DNA of 64,000 nucleotides from Penicillus capitatus (GCA_965649825.1 OZ287708.1:1-64000), one strand, 5' to 3'. Positions 10,085 to 23,100 are shown, counted from the stretch's first letter. The notes: generated by a model not told the origin, from the letters alone. A program made the numbers and translations.

Positions 10085-13000
10085 AGATATGGCCGCCAGC
10101 GAGACAGATTCGCAGAATTCTGTCGTCGGGACGCGCGACGCGGACGGGAGAGCGCTTTTGGATTCTAAGAATTGCGTTTTACAGGCAAGACTGTCTACAG
10201 TTTGTCGCTGTGCTCTCGTCTGAGTGTAACACGAGACGCATCTCATGCGGCTGTTGGACGCAAATCTCCGAACGGCGAACCGCTCGGAGGCAGCCCGAAG
10301 TTGCCTGGCCGGAGCGGCGAGTAAGGCGTTCTGTTTTGCACATGCGGCAAGGACTCGTCGTCGAGGCGGCCGTCTGTTTCTTACGTTTCCGCTGCAGACG
10401 CCGTCGGGAGAGCGTTTTGCGAGGTGTAACCCGAGTCGGTTTGAGGAGTTGCCGGTGCCACTAACTCCCTCGAACATGGAAGGCGCAACAGAACGGCCGG
10501 CCTTCTGCGACGAGCAGACGGCCACGGAGCCATTGTTCGAGTTCGTGTTCGCTCGCGGCGTCGCGTGTTTCGGAAGTCGCCGCTCGCACAGGCAAATGAA
10601 CTTCTATCGCGTATTAAACCAGCCGCGCAGAATCGTCTGTCTGTGAAGCAGTTGACGACTTCTTTGAACAAACCGGTAGGAGAGAGCTCCGGAGTTCTGA
10701 AAACAGTACTTCTAGGGATCTGTATCTCGCTGTGGTGCTGCAGCAAGCGAATTGCATTGAATGCAAGCCGGATGACGGAGAGGGTGGACGATTACGATCG
10801 TCTGACGACTGCGTGCAGGTAGATCGGTCAGGTGTCTTTCTCTGGCCGAAAGGACGTGTTCGACGTTGCCATGATAGGCCAGATGGAGTCTGTTCTCGAC
10901 TGCAGTCGATGTTGCGTTGCTCGGATCGGCAGCCGCGTTTGCAGGAAGATTCTCTGGCATCTTGCATGCGCTGTTCTCTGCCGGACGCGATCGCCTCAAC
11001 CGAGGATGCACTGTCACGTGACGAAAGCTACTGTCATCGGAGTTGTGTTTCTCATGGAGCTTTACGACTGTATACTGGATTCGACGCTGTTGGCAGAAGA
11101 GGGTTATTGGCTCGTCGCTTTTCTGCTAAGATAAGAGAGCCATGCAATGGTGTGTTTACACGGAACGACGACTCGTGTCAGAAGGCACATCCATTCGCGG
11201 TCGCGATCGCACAGCACTGCAGGAAGATTCTCCGACTGTGAATCCCGAGTACGGTATCGTTCGAGAAGCTGTTTTAGAATAGAAAACGACGACGGCACGG
11301 ACGACCTGGTGTTTGAATTCTCAGACGCAGACGCTGACTTGATTGCGGAGACCGAAGACGAGGTACATCGAGATGCGGCGGCGGGGGACAGAGCCACAGA
11401 ACGTCCAGCTAGAAACGCTGACGACGGTGAAGCATCGGATGATACAATCTCTGATAGCGAGGGAGACATCTCGGTCCAGCGGGTTTCCTCAGACTGCCTT
11501 GGAAGAAAAAGCAGCAAGAAGAGTGGCGTGTCGTGACGCTTCTGCTCACCAGTCACGGTCTCTCCCCAGTGCTCTACTCTGACGTCCCTGCCGGTCACTC
11601 GACTCACCTGGAGGATGCGTCTGTTCCCCGTCGTCCTTTGTCTACAGCGCGTTCTTTTGAGGACCTGGTGCACGGTTCGTCGGAGACAGCAATGGCCAAA
11701 CGACGCAGCTGTAAGCGATAGGACTGAGTCGAAGGACTCCGTAGACTTCGGTGATGTGTTGAAGAAGTGTAACGTCGAGCGGCCTTCTACTTGGTGGAGA
11801 TCTCTGACGTCAGAGACCCCGCCAACAGAGGAGGTAGTTGGGGGTCGAACAAAGGCGTTGTCTGCTGTCGGACACTACCTCCTTTTATAACACATGTCGC
11901 AAGATGACGTAACCCGACCGTCGTTGCTGTTTTCACTTAAGAGTGTCGATATTCCTGGAGCTTTTCGTCAGTGGACGTCTATCCGCACCGAGGAGCGTGT
12001 TAGAGACGCCTCGGATTGATCTCTTGGGCAGAAACAGACCGTACAATTTGCAGAGCTCTCTTCGAGGAGCCATCGCGGCACTGCCATCGGACGCCCTGAA
12101 CGCTCGCGCTTCCGTCGCGCGATGTGGTGCAGAAGCTCGCGCGCCGTCTTGACTCTCTTTCCTTTCATCCACCTCTCTCGCCGCATTCATTTCGCTATAC
12201 TGCGCTGAGGTGGCCAGCATTCTTGTCGCGCACGACGAGGCTGATACGGAAGTCCGCCGTTTTCCAAAAGGACTTTGGCAGTTCCCCGAGGAGGAGGATG
12301 CAAACATATTCAGCTCAAGAGGAGAGATTTTCAGGCTTACGCGGAAGATCCACTCTGCATCGTCTTCGGGGATGTTCTTTGATCCTTATGTCTGTTATCT
12401 GACTTGCCGACAAAGAGCAGAAATTGCCTTGCAGACGCGCACTCTGTCAAGATCTTCTTCCCATAGCGATGACATCGGCGTTCGGACAGGCGTCTCCGTT
12501 TAGCGAGCAGTCAGATGTCATTCCGACGATCTCGAAATTGAACGCAGCTATGCGGAGACGCACAGACCTCGATGTTGTTAGAAAAGGTAATAGGCGAGGC
12601 CACGTTAGAGGCGTATACCGATCACGGGCAGCGCGCACCGGCGAAAGGAGGATCGTCCACATCAGCGAGACGCGCCTTGACTGTGGGGCAGCAGAGATCT
12701 CGCTCGTTGCATCGAATGGTACAACGCCAGTCAGTTAACGCCATCTGAGCTGTCGAACGAGCGTTCCTGGAAGCTTGGAGTTCGACAACCTGTCGCGACT
12801 CTAGCTTCTACAGAGTTCACGGTGTTCTTGTATCTGTTTGCCTTTCGTCAAAGTCTTCGCGTTCATCTGTTGCCCTTTGCTCGAACTGCGACGTCGTCAA
12901 GGCGATGAAACGAAGACGGCCGATCGTCGTGTCAATGCGCGCGCTCTTCTTCGTCATCGAACAACTGCACTTGCTGCAATGCACACACTCGCCGGACGGC

Positions 13001-13310
13001 GAAAAGAGGCCACGCCGAATTCTAGACGTTGCGCTGTGTAAAGAGCTTCGAAGAGGCGATCGTTCGTCTCGCGCACTTACCTTCGAATTACGTCGCCGGC
13101 TGTCGGCGGCACGCAACGACTCTTTTTTTCCATCACGGGCAAACGTGCTGTAGCTTGTACTGAGCCATACCCGATCCGTGCCGTTTCGAATCGATTTGCA
13201 AGATGGAACTGCGAGCTGAACTGTTTAAGAATCCGGCACATCGACGGGCCCTTGTCTCTCGATCAATAGCCACTTCGTCGACATAGCCGCCACGAGTCTA
13301 TTCTCATCCA
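10085..13310. other. Region upstream of proline-rich gene 1 and start of unit 2, mostly unassigned
   Basis: 10085-10560 is the conserved upstream part of the promoter block found in all units. 10560-11915 matches only unit 4 (61546-62895). A plus-strand frame from about 10732 to 11241 is almost unchanged between these two copies, but they are so similar overall that this says little. 12440-13150 resembles 22430-23120 and holds a minus-strand donor-like GTAAGT at 13077, whose GT is AT in the other copy. I see no recognised domain. Confidence 0.35.
11283..11536 (+). other. Possible acidic Asp/Glu/Ser-rich coding exon
   Basis: Open frame of about 84 residues rich in D, E and S (..DLIAETEDEVHRDAAAG.., ..DGEASDDTISDSEGDIS..). 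In unit 4 the same frame persists at 62276-62560 with about ten substitutions and no stop, which hints at coding constraint. CTGTTTTAG just upstream could be an acceptor. No family recognised; no clear ATG in this copy. Confidence 0.3.
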
Positions 13311-13738
13311 TAGAATACTTACGAGATCTCAGGCGCTGCAAGGACACCCGGCACTCGCGTGCACCTCACGGACAGAAGCGCAATACCGTTGTGTTACAGA
13401 CAGGAATCATTGCGGCACACGAGAAGCTCGGCAATTGTCCACCCGTGGTCATACGGCGTGATGTGCTTGCTGCGTTTCGGAACCTAAGTGATGGCGCCTG
13501 GTCGGAGTAGCCGTCGACCTCCTTTTGTCGGCGAGAGCAAATGCAGCGAAGAGATCAGCGGATACTAGACATCTTCGGCCCAGAAGTGGCGACGAAGTTG
13601 GCCATGGAATGCGTTCTGCAACGCCGACCACAATAGTCGAAAAGGAACCGCTGACTTAGCGTTCCTTCGTCGAATCGTAACTCGCACGCAACGCAGCGTA
13701 ACGGGAAAAGAGACGAACAGCTTACAATGCTTGTAAAA

Positions 13739-13880
13739 TGTCACTCTTTAGAAGAATGTGATTTTCAGCAAAAAAAGTGTTACATTTTTGGTGCAAGGAA
13801 GCTATTAACTCGTCACTCTTCAGAAAGTGTGGCATCCAGTGAAAAGTGCAGGTTTGGAAAAATGTGACATCCAATGATAA
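13739..13880. repeat. Cluster of GTCAC...GTGTGAC motifs, unit 2
   Basis: Counterpart of 4136-4260, with the same run of GTCACTCTT and AAAGTGTGxCAT half-sites and A-rich spacers, more diverged in sequence. Confidence 0.55.
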
Positions 13881-13979
13881 GTGCAAGGTCGGTGGTGCGT
13901 GGAGGAAGAGATGCCCACTCCGCCACAAAGTCTACAGAGAAGGAGTGAGAAAGTGTGAGTGTGTGACAAGAGGACTTAC

Positions 13980-14091
13980 GGTCGGCGAGCGGCGCCTCAC
14001 AGTGCGGCGCGGGCGGTCTCCCTGAACGAACACTGATACCGATTCCAGTCAGAGTGCGCGAGGAGAACGAAATGCAACTGAGGATCGACTA
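13980..14091 (-). other. 112-nt near-invariant block, unit 2
   Basis: Same length and boundaries as the block at 4348-4459, followed by GTAAGT on the minus strand. One base differs by eye (CTGATACC for CTGACACC on the plus strand). Confidence 0.5.
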
Positions 14092-14416
14092 CTAGGAAGC
14101 AGGTATGCCACTCTCGGTGCAGCGACGCGCAGCGCGGACATGCAGGAAAGGGGTCATGACATGAAGGAAGGGAAAAGGGACCCGACCGAGTAAACACAAT
14201 CACAACAGGAAACAGCAAAAACAAAGAGAAATAAACACATGCAGGTAGGCAAACAGGCAGGAAAAGGTAAAAGGAACAGTGAACACGTAGGGAAAACAGG
14301 AAGACATGCAAGCAGCAAAGGAGATAGACACAGGAAAGGAAAGGATGACAAAAACAACAGGGGGAGACAAAGAGAGACACCCAGGAGGGAGGAGAGAGGA
14401 AAAGGAACAGAAAAGA

Positions 14417-14575
14417 CGGTCCTGGGTGTTGAGAGCAACACACCACCGCCGTTCATCGGCAGTGTACATCCGCCTGCCCCGTGTGCGCGACCCCGAAAGG
14501 CGGGCAGGTCGCCAAGGCCCTACCCGCTGGTGCCGCGAAGGGTGTGCGGCACCGCTGCCTCGGGGTGGGGTAGTG
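14417..14575. other. GC-rich near-invariant structured block, unit 2
   Basis: Counterpart of 4783-4941. The hairpin at 14529-14553 has one changed arm base (TGCGGCACC), which can still pair as G-U in RNA when read on the plus strand. Confidence 0.45.
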
Positions 14576-14760
14576 GATGCGTTTTGCTGGCGGCGGATTC
14601 GGTGCTCTGGATTCTGATTAACTCCAAGCTCGATGCATTCTCCATGTTCTTGGTCGCTGGCCATGAGGAGCGGATTCTCTAAGTGACCGGCCAGTTTTTC
14701 ATCCCGAATCTATTATTCAATCGCATCAAAAACATGAAAGGAGTTGGCAGGTAGCCTTAC

Positions 14761-17230
14761 TCTTGATTCTTGGTATCAGCGAGAGGTCTCTGCGCTGTGG
14801 CAACGACAGAGGCGGAGATTGAGACCACTTCGCCTGGCCAAGAGTCCGCGGCATCAACAGAATGAAGCTGAGAATGTCTTCTATCCAGTGATGAACTTGA
14901 TCAGTCTTCAAGTTGTTGTCTCTCCAGTCAGTCTTCGGTAGCCAATGGCTTAGATGCTTCCTCTTCCCGTGCACCCAGAGAAGAACGCCTGAATCCGTGG
15001 GTGATGGGACTCCTGATGAGGGCTCTGTCTCCAGCCATGTCTGCTGGGACTCATCTCTTGTGCGGAGAAAGATGTTCCTCTTATCTCTGTAGACCGTCGC
15101 ACCGTTCAGAGAAGAGAGTGCAAAAGAATGGCAAACCTCTCGATTTCATCTTTCGAGTGGGTGCTGCTGATCTTTGTCTGTGGCAGACTAAAATCTGACT
15201 GCTTACTGCAGCTTCAGTCCAGAGCTGCTTCGCAAAGGCATCTCGTTTGCAAGACCGACTCTTCCCTTCCAGAGGTGTTGGTGGTCGGGAAATGAAGAAG
15301 TCCTGTCCGCTGCAGATTACAGTCCTTTGGACAAGACATTGACGCCTGATGGAGAACCCCGACCGGACTGGGACACATACATCACTCTTTCCAGCTGATG
15401 CGATGTGTTGCTCTACAACGAACATCCTTCCACTGCCTGGGACACCGTGATCAAACGCACTCTAAGACTTTAAGGCTGACCTTAATGTGGTGAGTCGTCT
15501 ACTGGGAGATTGAGCTTGAATGGATGGAGGTTGTGGATCCTGTCGATATATCTTTGAGGCCAGTCCTATCAGTTCGGAGTTCCACATGCCCCAGAGTGTC
15601 ACCGTGACCAGTCAGTCTTTCTTCGATGACCATGGACGCTTCCTTTGTCTGGACAAAGTCTGGTCATCTATTCAACAGCGTCCTCTACCTTCACAAGGGC
15701 CCGGAGGGATCATTTAAATGTGTGACTCCTTTCGGTGATCTCACCTGTGAGATGGAGCACTGTTGGCGTGCCTTTAGGCTTCTTGAGATATGCTTGCCAG
15801 ACGCATTCGGAAAGCACAGTATGCCAGTCGGCACATTGACTCTGGGAAGGTGAGGCATCTCCAGACTGGCGGCAACTTTACGCATAGTGATCACTCTCAC
15901 AGTCGATCCAGTTTTCTGATAGGTGCTATATACACTTGATGCGGAAGAAACTGCGTTTGTTTCCCTTGGATGGATGCTTCTATACATCAGCTGCATTCCT
16001 GAGAGTTTGGCAAATCTGACTGCTTCATCTTGGCACATCTTAGACGGATGAACTGTTGTTTTGTGTCTGACCTCTGAGAGACTAAGGATGATCCGGACCA
16101 GACTTGCCCGGACATGCGTTCCAGGATCTTTCGAGAGAACTTTCACTGTCAACCTCATAAAAGCTTCTGAGCAAGAGTGACATCTTCAAAATGACGAAAT
16201 GCTTGTGCTTCAAATCATATCTCCCAGTGGATACCCGCCTCCTCTGCTTGGTGCCGAATTCCATTGATGCTACTGTGCATCAGCTGCGTTCTGAGGATAG
16301 GCGAAATCGATTGCTTCATCTTGCCAGGTGTGGACGAACTGCACTTTGTTTTGCGTTCTCCGAGAGGAGAAGAGTGATCCATTAAACTTCCCCGAACAGT
16401 CTCTTCGGATTCTTTTGCTGTGCTTTAGAGCACAAGGCAACACGGCGGATTCTTCACAGGCGTGGCAGCTCATACTGGCAAGAGGCTAGCTCTTCCTGGC
16501 GGCTCCATCACTTTCGCGTTCTGTCAAATTTCTTCGTGAAATTCTGAGCATCCGCGTCACTGAAATATGCCAGATACCTACAGATGGATGTTTCGTACAT
16601 CTCAAGGTATCCAAAAAGACGTCGCCGAAACCTGCTCCGGTCTCATTCTGGAAAGACCGGTCATGTCTCTGTGGGATGCTCGCAAACCAACAAGACATCA
16701 CATCTCGTTGTGCTGTGCCGATGTAGGCACGCATCAGACACTCGACCGACTGGATCCTCTTGCATGAAGCTCCTCATCTCTTGAAAACACGCTGAGCGGT
16801 TCCTTCCTCGAAGCATTTCCTGCACAGTCTGGATCACAACGCATCTGGAAAACATGACAGGTCTTACAGTGGAGGATTGGATGAATGGTTGTCCATGCAA
16901 GCACTCTGGTGGCAAACGGCGTGTTCCAGAACAGAGAGTCTGTGTTCAAAGGACTGTCTATTTTCATCGCCATGGACCTTATCACTCTCCTTCGTCGTCA
17001 GATGCACTCCATGCACTTCTCTGTCACACTCAGTGCTCTTGGCCGCGGTGACTTCGCCGCTGTCCACTCACTGACAACGCAAACCGAGGTCCAGAATCTC
17101 AAAGAACGGCGAAAGACGATTCGTGGCTTCTCGACGAGCCGAGTCCATGCAAACTGGTTCGTTTCTGATGACGATTCTAGAACCACAGAGGAGTTAGGGT
17201 TCTGAAAATGGACTAAGATCGACTCACTCT
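14761..17230 (-). other. Putative multi-exon minus-strand gene or pseudogene, unit 2
   Basis: Equivalent of 5142-7640, strongly diverged. The exon ending at 14761 (donor GTAAGG) still reads LHSVDAADSWPGE...ADTKNQE. The exon ending near 15133 has a stop in the frame used by units 1 and 4, and its donor is the weak GTTTGC. Donors near 15746 (GTGAGA) and 17221 (GTGAGT) persist. Probably decayed. Confidence 0.35.
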
Positions 17231-17389
17231 CTTCATGTCATTGAACACAATTCATAGTGCGCTTTCTCGTCGCTGCCTTCAAGGCACCATCCGTTGTTCT
17301 TGCCTTGAAACGGACAACACAACTGGAACGAAAAAGCAGAACAGGGATATCTTGAGCAGCACATTCAAACTAAACGTGTCAGCCTCCAT

Positions 17390-18420
17390 CCACGATAAAA
17401 TAAAGAGTAGGACACGGCAACTCCGGACAGCGAGACAGCAGGTAGGATCATCCGGACAGCGAGACAGCAGGTAGGATCATCCGGACAGCGAGACAGCAGG
17501 TAGGATCATCCGGACAGCGAGACAGCAGGTAGGATCATCCGGACAGCGAGACAGCAGGTAGGATCATCCGGACAGCGAGACAGCAGGTAGGATCATCCGG
17601 ACAGCGAGACAGACAGCAGCAGGCTGGGACAGTACAGCCTCTAGACAGGAAACCGGCAGGTAGAACACGGCAGAGCTCAGGGCAACAAAACAGCAAGTAG
17701 AACTCGGCAGTCTCCGTCCAAAGTAAAGAAAGAACTATGACATACAAGCCTCGCAACTGCAAAATACCGAGTAGGATGCGGTAGCCTCCATGCAGCAACA
17801 CATCTCCGTTGAGCAAAACAGAAATAAAACGATCATAGCCTCTCCACAGAGCACACCAAATAGGATGCGGTAGCCTCCGTGCAGCTAGACAGCAGGTACG
17901 AACAAGACAGTCCAGTGGAGTGAAACAGAAAACAAAATGACCACAAATTCAAGGCAACAAAACAGCAAATGAGACATGAGACCATCCGAGCAGTTTAGCA
18001 GCTGAAAAGACATGGCATCATGCAGGCAGCAAGAGAGCAACTGGGACATGCCAGCCTCCGTGCAACAGCTCAGAAATCAGAACGATGCTAGCCTCCAGGC
18101 AGCAGATCAGAAATCAAGACGATATCATCCTCAGGGTAACAAAACAGCAGGTAGAACGATGCCAGCCATCGTACAGCAGATCAGAAATCACAGCAACGCC
18201 AGCCTCCAGACAGCGAGAGATCAGGTAAGACAACGCCAGCCTCCGTGCAGCAGATCAGAAATCAAAGCAAGGCCAGCCTCCGTGCAGCGAGACAGTAGGT
18301 CGGATCATGGCAACCTCCGGACAGCAAAACAGCAAACATGACAACGACAGCCTCCCACAGCAAATGACAGCAGGTAGAACCATGATAGCCTCCGGGCAGC
18401 AAAACAGCTAAAACAAGGCC
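17390..18420. repeat. CAG-rich minisatellite-like region, unit 2
   Basis: Longer version of the block at 7780-8350, with cores CAGCCTCCGTGCAGCAG and ATCAGAAATCA. Frames through it are Gln/Asn-rich on the plus strand and Cys/Leu-rich on the minus strand, typical of repeat artefacts. Confidence 0.7.
17413..17612. repeat. 29-bp tandem repeat, about seven copies
   Basis: The unit GTAGGATCATCCGGACAGCG followed by AGACAGCAG repeats exactly at 17442, 17471, 17500, 17529, 17558 and 17587, with a partial first copy. The copies are identical by eye, indicating recent expansion inside the older degenerate CAG-rich region. Confidence 0.95.
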
Positions 18421-18512
18421 AATCACAACAAAGCGAAGGTTGATGGCCAGAAAACAGGAAAAAACAAGAAAACAGCACCCTTTGGATCTTTTTGTTTTTT
18501 TTATTTTTTGAT

Positions 18513-18592
18513 GTCACACTTCTAAGTGTGATGTTATTTATTTTTTTATTTTTTTAAATTTTTTGACATCTCACACAAAAAAGTGTGAGATG
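18513..18592 (-). other. Paired 3' stem-loops of proline-rich gene 2
   Basis: CATCTCACAC/GTGTGAGATG (10-bp arms) at 18567-18592 and TCACACTT/AAGTGTGA at 18513-18531, about 93 and 154 nt beyond the stop codon. Same order and spacing as behind paralogues 1 and 3. Confidence 0.5.
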
Positions 18593-18684
18593 TATGAGAA
18601 ATAAAAATTTTTTGTACTTTTAATTTTTTCTGCCCCCGCCAAAAAAACAGCTGTCGAAAGGGAGAAGACATTGGGCCCCTCAAT

Positions 18685-20011
18685 CTAATCCTGAATGAAA
18701 ACCTATACAAACAGTAGCAATAGATGAGAAAGGAAAAAAGAGTGACTTACGCATTCTCCAGAGAGGAAGAAGAGGCGCTCCGGGATGGCAGGACCGAGGC
18801 GTACACACTCTCCAGAAAGAAAATACGGCCGCGGAGGAATGCCCAACGGGCCGACCGAGAAGACAAAGGGGCGTGGGGGGATTGGTGGTGGGCAGTTGAG
18901 GGAAAAACGAGAGGTTCGTACCGGAAAGGGAGGGGGATAGAAAGGGAGTGAAAACTTCAAAGGGCGGGACGGGATGACCGGAGGAGGCGATGCGGGGATG
19001 CAAAAAACTCCCGGGCGTGGGGGGAAGAGAGGAGATTTTACAGGCTCTGGACAGGGAGGAGAAAGGGTGGGTTGTGGAGATGACGAGGGGGACCACTCCA
19101 TGGGAAAAGGGGGTGACGGCTGGAAAGGAGGAGGAGGCTGCTGAGGTTGCTGCGAAGCCGGAGGTGGGCACGGCGACTGATGCGCCTGGGACGGCGGCAC
19201 GGAAGCAGAAGGTCCAGAAGGCCAGAGAGAAGGCAGATCCTCCATTGGCTGAGGAGGCGATGGGGGCTCGGATGGCGGCATGGAGAGAGGAACCTCGGAT
19301 GGCTGCGTTGATTGAGGCTGGGACGGCGGCGGAGAACTCGGAGGCGGATTGCACGGAATATGCTGCTCAGGTGCCTGTGAGAACAAACCTGCTGAGTGAT
19401 CTTGGCCTGACGGCATCTTACCTCTCCGACTCCGGTCTCCATCTCAGACTGGCCCTGAGCCAGGCGTTCCCTCCTCTGTTCCGAGGAGAGAACCCTGGCT
19501 CGCCGTCCCCTGCGAGGCTGTTCGGTCTGGGCCCGCGGAGGCCCAAACCGAACAGGAGGGGCCTGTTGCTGCAGCAGCTCCTGGCCCCTCCGAGCAGTCG
19601 TCTGGGCCTTCAAGGCCCAGTACAACTGCTCGCGCTCGCCCTCCTCCATGTGCCTGAACGCTCTCGGAGGCCTGTTACCCAGGACCTCCTCGAGCGTTAC
19701 CTGGGAAAACCTAGTAGGAAACACACAAAGTCAGTAATGTCAGGAGCATGGCCAGAAAAGACGGTCAAGGTGCAGATATCCGAAAACAGGGAAAGAGAGA
19801 TGTGTCTGGAAGAACAGGACGGCGGATGCGTCGTTGTAAGCAAGTATGAGCGAACGAATGTGTCGGAATCGGTCGTATCCATGTGCATGGAGCGCGCCAT
19901 GCAACAGGCGGGTCGTTTTGAAGCGCGCGACGCGTCGAAACACGAGAACAGGACTTACGGTTTCCCAGGGTAGCCGTAGTCCTCTTCAGTCATCATTCGT
20001 ACGTCGGCCAT
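18685..20011 (-). CDS. Proline-rich repeat protein, paralogue 2 (four exons)
   Basis: About 327 aa. Exons: 20011-19959 (53 nt), 19710-19422 (289 nt), 19374-18751 (624 nt, phase 0 at both ends) and 18702-18685 (VFIQD, stop TAG). Donors are GTAAG throughout; acceptors are CCTAG-, CACAG- and TATAG-type. The N-terminus MADVRMMTEEDYGYPGKP and the basic exon-2 segment match the other copies. Exon 3 is longer than in paralogue 1: a P/S/Q-rich linker starting APEQHIPCNPPP precedes the PPxIPPRPxxFS repeats and ends IPERLFFLSGEC. No known domain, signal peptide or TM segment. The SH3/WW-ligand-like PPxxPPRP cores suggest protein-protein interaction; this is inference. Confidence 0.82.
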
Positions 20012-20086
20012 GGTCACTGAAGTCGGTCGCAGAAAGCAAACGGCAGGAACCCGAAACTCGAGTGCGGAAGGGTCAGCGACAGGACC

Positions 20087-20171
20087 TTTATAGGCCGCCT
20101 CGGTTGCGGCTCGCCGGCGGCCCGCGGAGGATGGGAACTGTGGCCGTTTGGCGGCGCCTGCATGCGCCGCC
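20087..20171 (-). promoter_or_regulatory. Promoter of proline-rich gene 2: TATA box and imperfect palindrome
   Basis: TATAAA at 20087-20092 on the minus strand, 76 nt before the ATG. The upstream element at 20150-20171 is the 22-bp palindrome with one centre base changed (GCCTGCATGCGC), leaving a single TGCATGC. Confidence 0.75.
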
Positions 20172-23100
20172 GGACAGAGATATGGCCGCCAGCGAGCCAG
20201 AATCGCAGGATTCTGTCGTCGGGACGCGCGACGCGGACGGGAGAGCGCTTTTGGATTCTAAGAATTGCGTTTTACAGGCAAGGCTGTCTGCAGTTTGTCG
20301 CTGTGCTCTCTCGTCTGAGTGTAACACGAGACGCATCTCATGCGGCTGTTGGACGCAAATCTCCGAACGGCGAACCGCTCGGAGGCAGCCCGGCGTTGCC
20401 TGAGCGGAGCGACGAGGAAGACGTTCTGTTTTGCACATGCGGCAAGGACTCGTCGTCGCGGCGGCCGTCTGTTTCGGACGTTTCCGCCACAGACGCCATC
20501 GAGACAGCGTTTCGCGAGGTGTAACCCGAGTCGGTTTGAGGAGTTGTCGGTGCCGCTAACTCCCTCGAACATGGAAGGCGCAACAGAACGGCCGGCCTCC
20601 TGTGACGACCAGACGACCACAGAGCCATTGTTCTAGTTTGTGTTCGCGCGAGGCGTCGCGTGTTTCGGAAGTCGCCGCTCATAGTCATTAACGAATCCGG
20701 TCGCTTTCTATGTCGGCTGTGCAGGCCTGCTGCCTTTTCTACGAAACCATCGATCGCACTGTATCGAGAACGAGTTGTGTGATGGAGCTGTCGATCACGA
20801 TCGGGCCAGTTTCGATCCCTGGCCATCGCCTACCTTCTTTCCGATATATTCTACTGCACGGCATGCGCCAAAGATTCAGATTGTCATAGGAACTGGCTGG
20901 AATACCGCTGGATTCTCATTGGAATCATCCTTGCAGTTCCATTCTTTGTGTCTCTGTGTTCTGAGACAATGAGAGGTCTGACGGAGAGCGTCCGTCTTCT
21001 GTTCGAAGGACACCTGTCGAAATTCGTTGCAACGAAACACGAGCAAATATCGCCAACTGCTCTGAGTGCGTGTGGCGTTCTATGACGATGTCGTCAGAGC
21101 TGGAGATGATCTCTTGTACGGCAAGAGCGTTGAGGAATGCATGTACAAGACCGTTGATCGTCGGCTCCTGTCTTTGCCGTTTGGACTGGCGATTCGGCAT
21201 TCCTCACCGAACACCGAGCGAGATACATGTCAATATCGACGTGCGGGACCGAGTCCAATAGATGCGTTGCATTCACAGAACTTGGCGCTTCCTTAGATGA
21301 TAGTGTGAGAAAACATACATTTGGTGATGAGCTCTGTGGACTGTAAAACGATTTCAGATGAGAGAGTGTGTCTGTTTACGATGAACGGGAGTGCCAACAG
21401 ACACTGGCTGTCGCGTATAGCACCTTTACCTGGCAGGCAAGGAACGCGTGGTTGTTGAGCCAGTGGTCACAGTCAATGAACCGTTGAGCAGGAAATCGAG
21501 GAGTTGCGGTGTACTGATGATGGCAGACACACAAGAAGACCGCATTAGAGGTCAGACAGAAGTGTCGAAATCTGGAATCCTAGATTCCTGACGAAAACGC
21601 AAGAGAGATGTCGAAACTCGTGCGTTGTCGGGGATGTGAGAAGCACTGAGATCGAGGTGATGCAAGGTACGGACTTAGGCAGAAGTGAAGCGTCACCGCC
21701 TGCTTCCGACGTGTGGATCAATGCGTGCGGGTGTCCACGCCTCGATGCTTCGGCTGACAAAGCGAAACGAGACACCAGCGGAGGATACCAGTCGTAAATT
21801 TGGTTGGCTACCGTACCAACGCTTCCACTTAAATAGCCTGCTCAAAGAACTGATGGGCGCATGGGTTCGATGCTCGAATACATCTCACGTACTCTGTTTT
21901 GCCACAATGTGTTCCTTTCTAGCTGTGGCCGTTGTCGTTGCCTTACCGTCGCATCGGTTTTGACGCTGTTTTCAGAAATCGATTCTATTTCTCTATCTAT
22001 TCATATATTGAGTGCGCTGTGCACTTGAATACTTTATGCATTGTATTCGTGCTTTTAATCTCCAACGAAATGTGGTTTCGCGGCTTTGTCTGTGGCCGTT
22101 GTTGAGAAAGCGGTTTCTTGTTCAGAGCGAACATGTAAATCTAACACTGTAGAATAGACGGTCGACGAGGAAAGACTCCTTGCGGCCACATTTTATTCAA
22201 ATCTCCATTCTCCAGAGATTTTTGAGTGGATCTGTTGATGGGATAGACGACTCAGGCAAAAACACTATTCTTATCTAGTATGCTTATCGTTGAATTGCTT
22301 TGAACCATTATTGTTTCCAGTTCTTAAGCTTTAGCACTCCGGGAATCACTGTTAACGTAAGACATCCTATCAAACCTACGAAAACAGAGTTGCCTGTATG
22401 TATGTAAAAGATGTAACTCCAATCATGTTCCCATGTCGACGACATCGGCTTTCGGATCGGCGTTGCCATTTAGCGAGCGTTCAAATCTATTGTCGACGAT
22501 CTTCTAGACATTGAATAAACGATACGCGGAGTCGCGTAGACCTCGCTGTCGCGTCAGGAGACGCTGAAAGACGAACAATTGTGCAGGCCTCGTAGAGGGA
22601 TTCGTCAAACACAATCAACGCGGACTGGAGAAAGGCAGATCGCCCAGATCAGAGAGAGGCCCAAGATGTGGGGCGGCAGGAATGTCGGTCGAAGCGCTGA
22701 ATGTCATAGCGCCAGTCCGCTGTCGCCATCTAAGCTGTTGAACACGCATTCCTGGAAGCCTGCGCTCTACGGCGTCTCGCGACTGCGTCCTCTCCAGAGT
22801 TCACACTCTTCTTACAACTATTCGCCTTTTATCGAAGTCTTCTGTGTTCTTCTGTTACCCTTTGCTTCAACTTCGACGTCGCCAAGGCGATAAAACGAAA
22901 AACAGCCCGTTCGTCGTGCCAATGCGTGCACGCTCTTCTTCGTCCCAAACAGCTGCACGGATTGTAGTGCGCTCACTCATCAACAGTGGAAAGAGTCTGC
23001 CTAGAATACTAGTAGATGCTCTGTGTAGATAGTTCGAAGAGGAGATCGTTTGTCTCGCGCACTTATCTTCGGATCACGTCGCCGGCTGTCGGAGACAAAC

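Larger units (their letters stand above)
1..11915. repeat. Segmental duplication, left arm (receptor copy A plus unit 1)
   Basis: This stretch is collinear with about 45329-62895. The offset is 45328 in the receptor C-terminal half and 50971 in its N-terminal half. The 5643-bp difference equals retrotransposon 2 plus one 5-bp target duplication. Similarity stops near 11915 here and near 62895 in the other arm. The duplication probably continues left of the window, because copy B of the receptor extends 886 bp further. Confidence 0.85.

Noticed and set aside
17413-17612. Possible CRISPR array
   Set aside because: Direct tandem 29-bp units without spacers, in a eukaryotic context.
18012-18341. 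Gln/Asn-rich plus-strand frame
   Set aside because: Translation of CAG-rich repeats.
18990-19973. 327-aa plus-strand frame over proline-rich gene 2
   Set aside because: Antisense to exons 2 and 3 of a gene with conserved splice sites in four paralogues.
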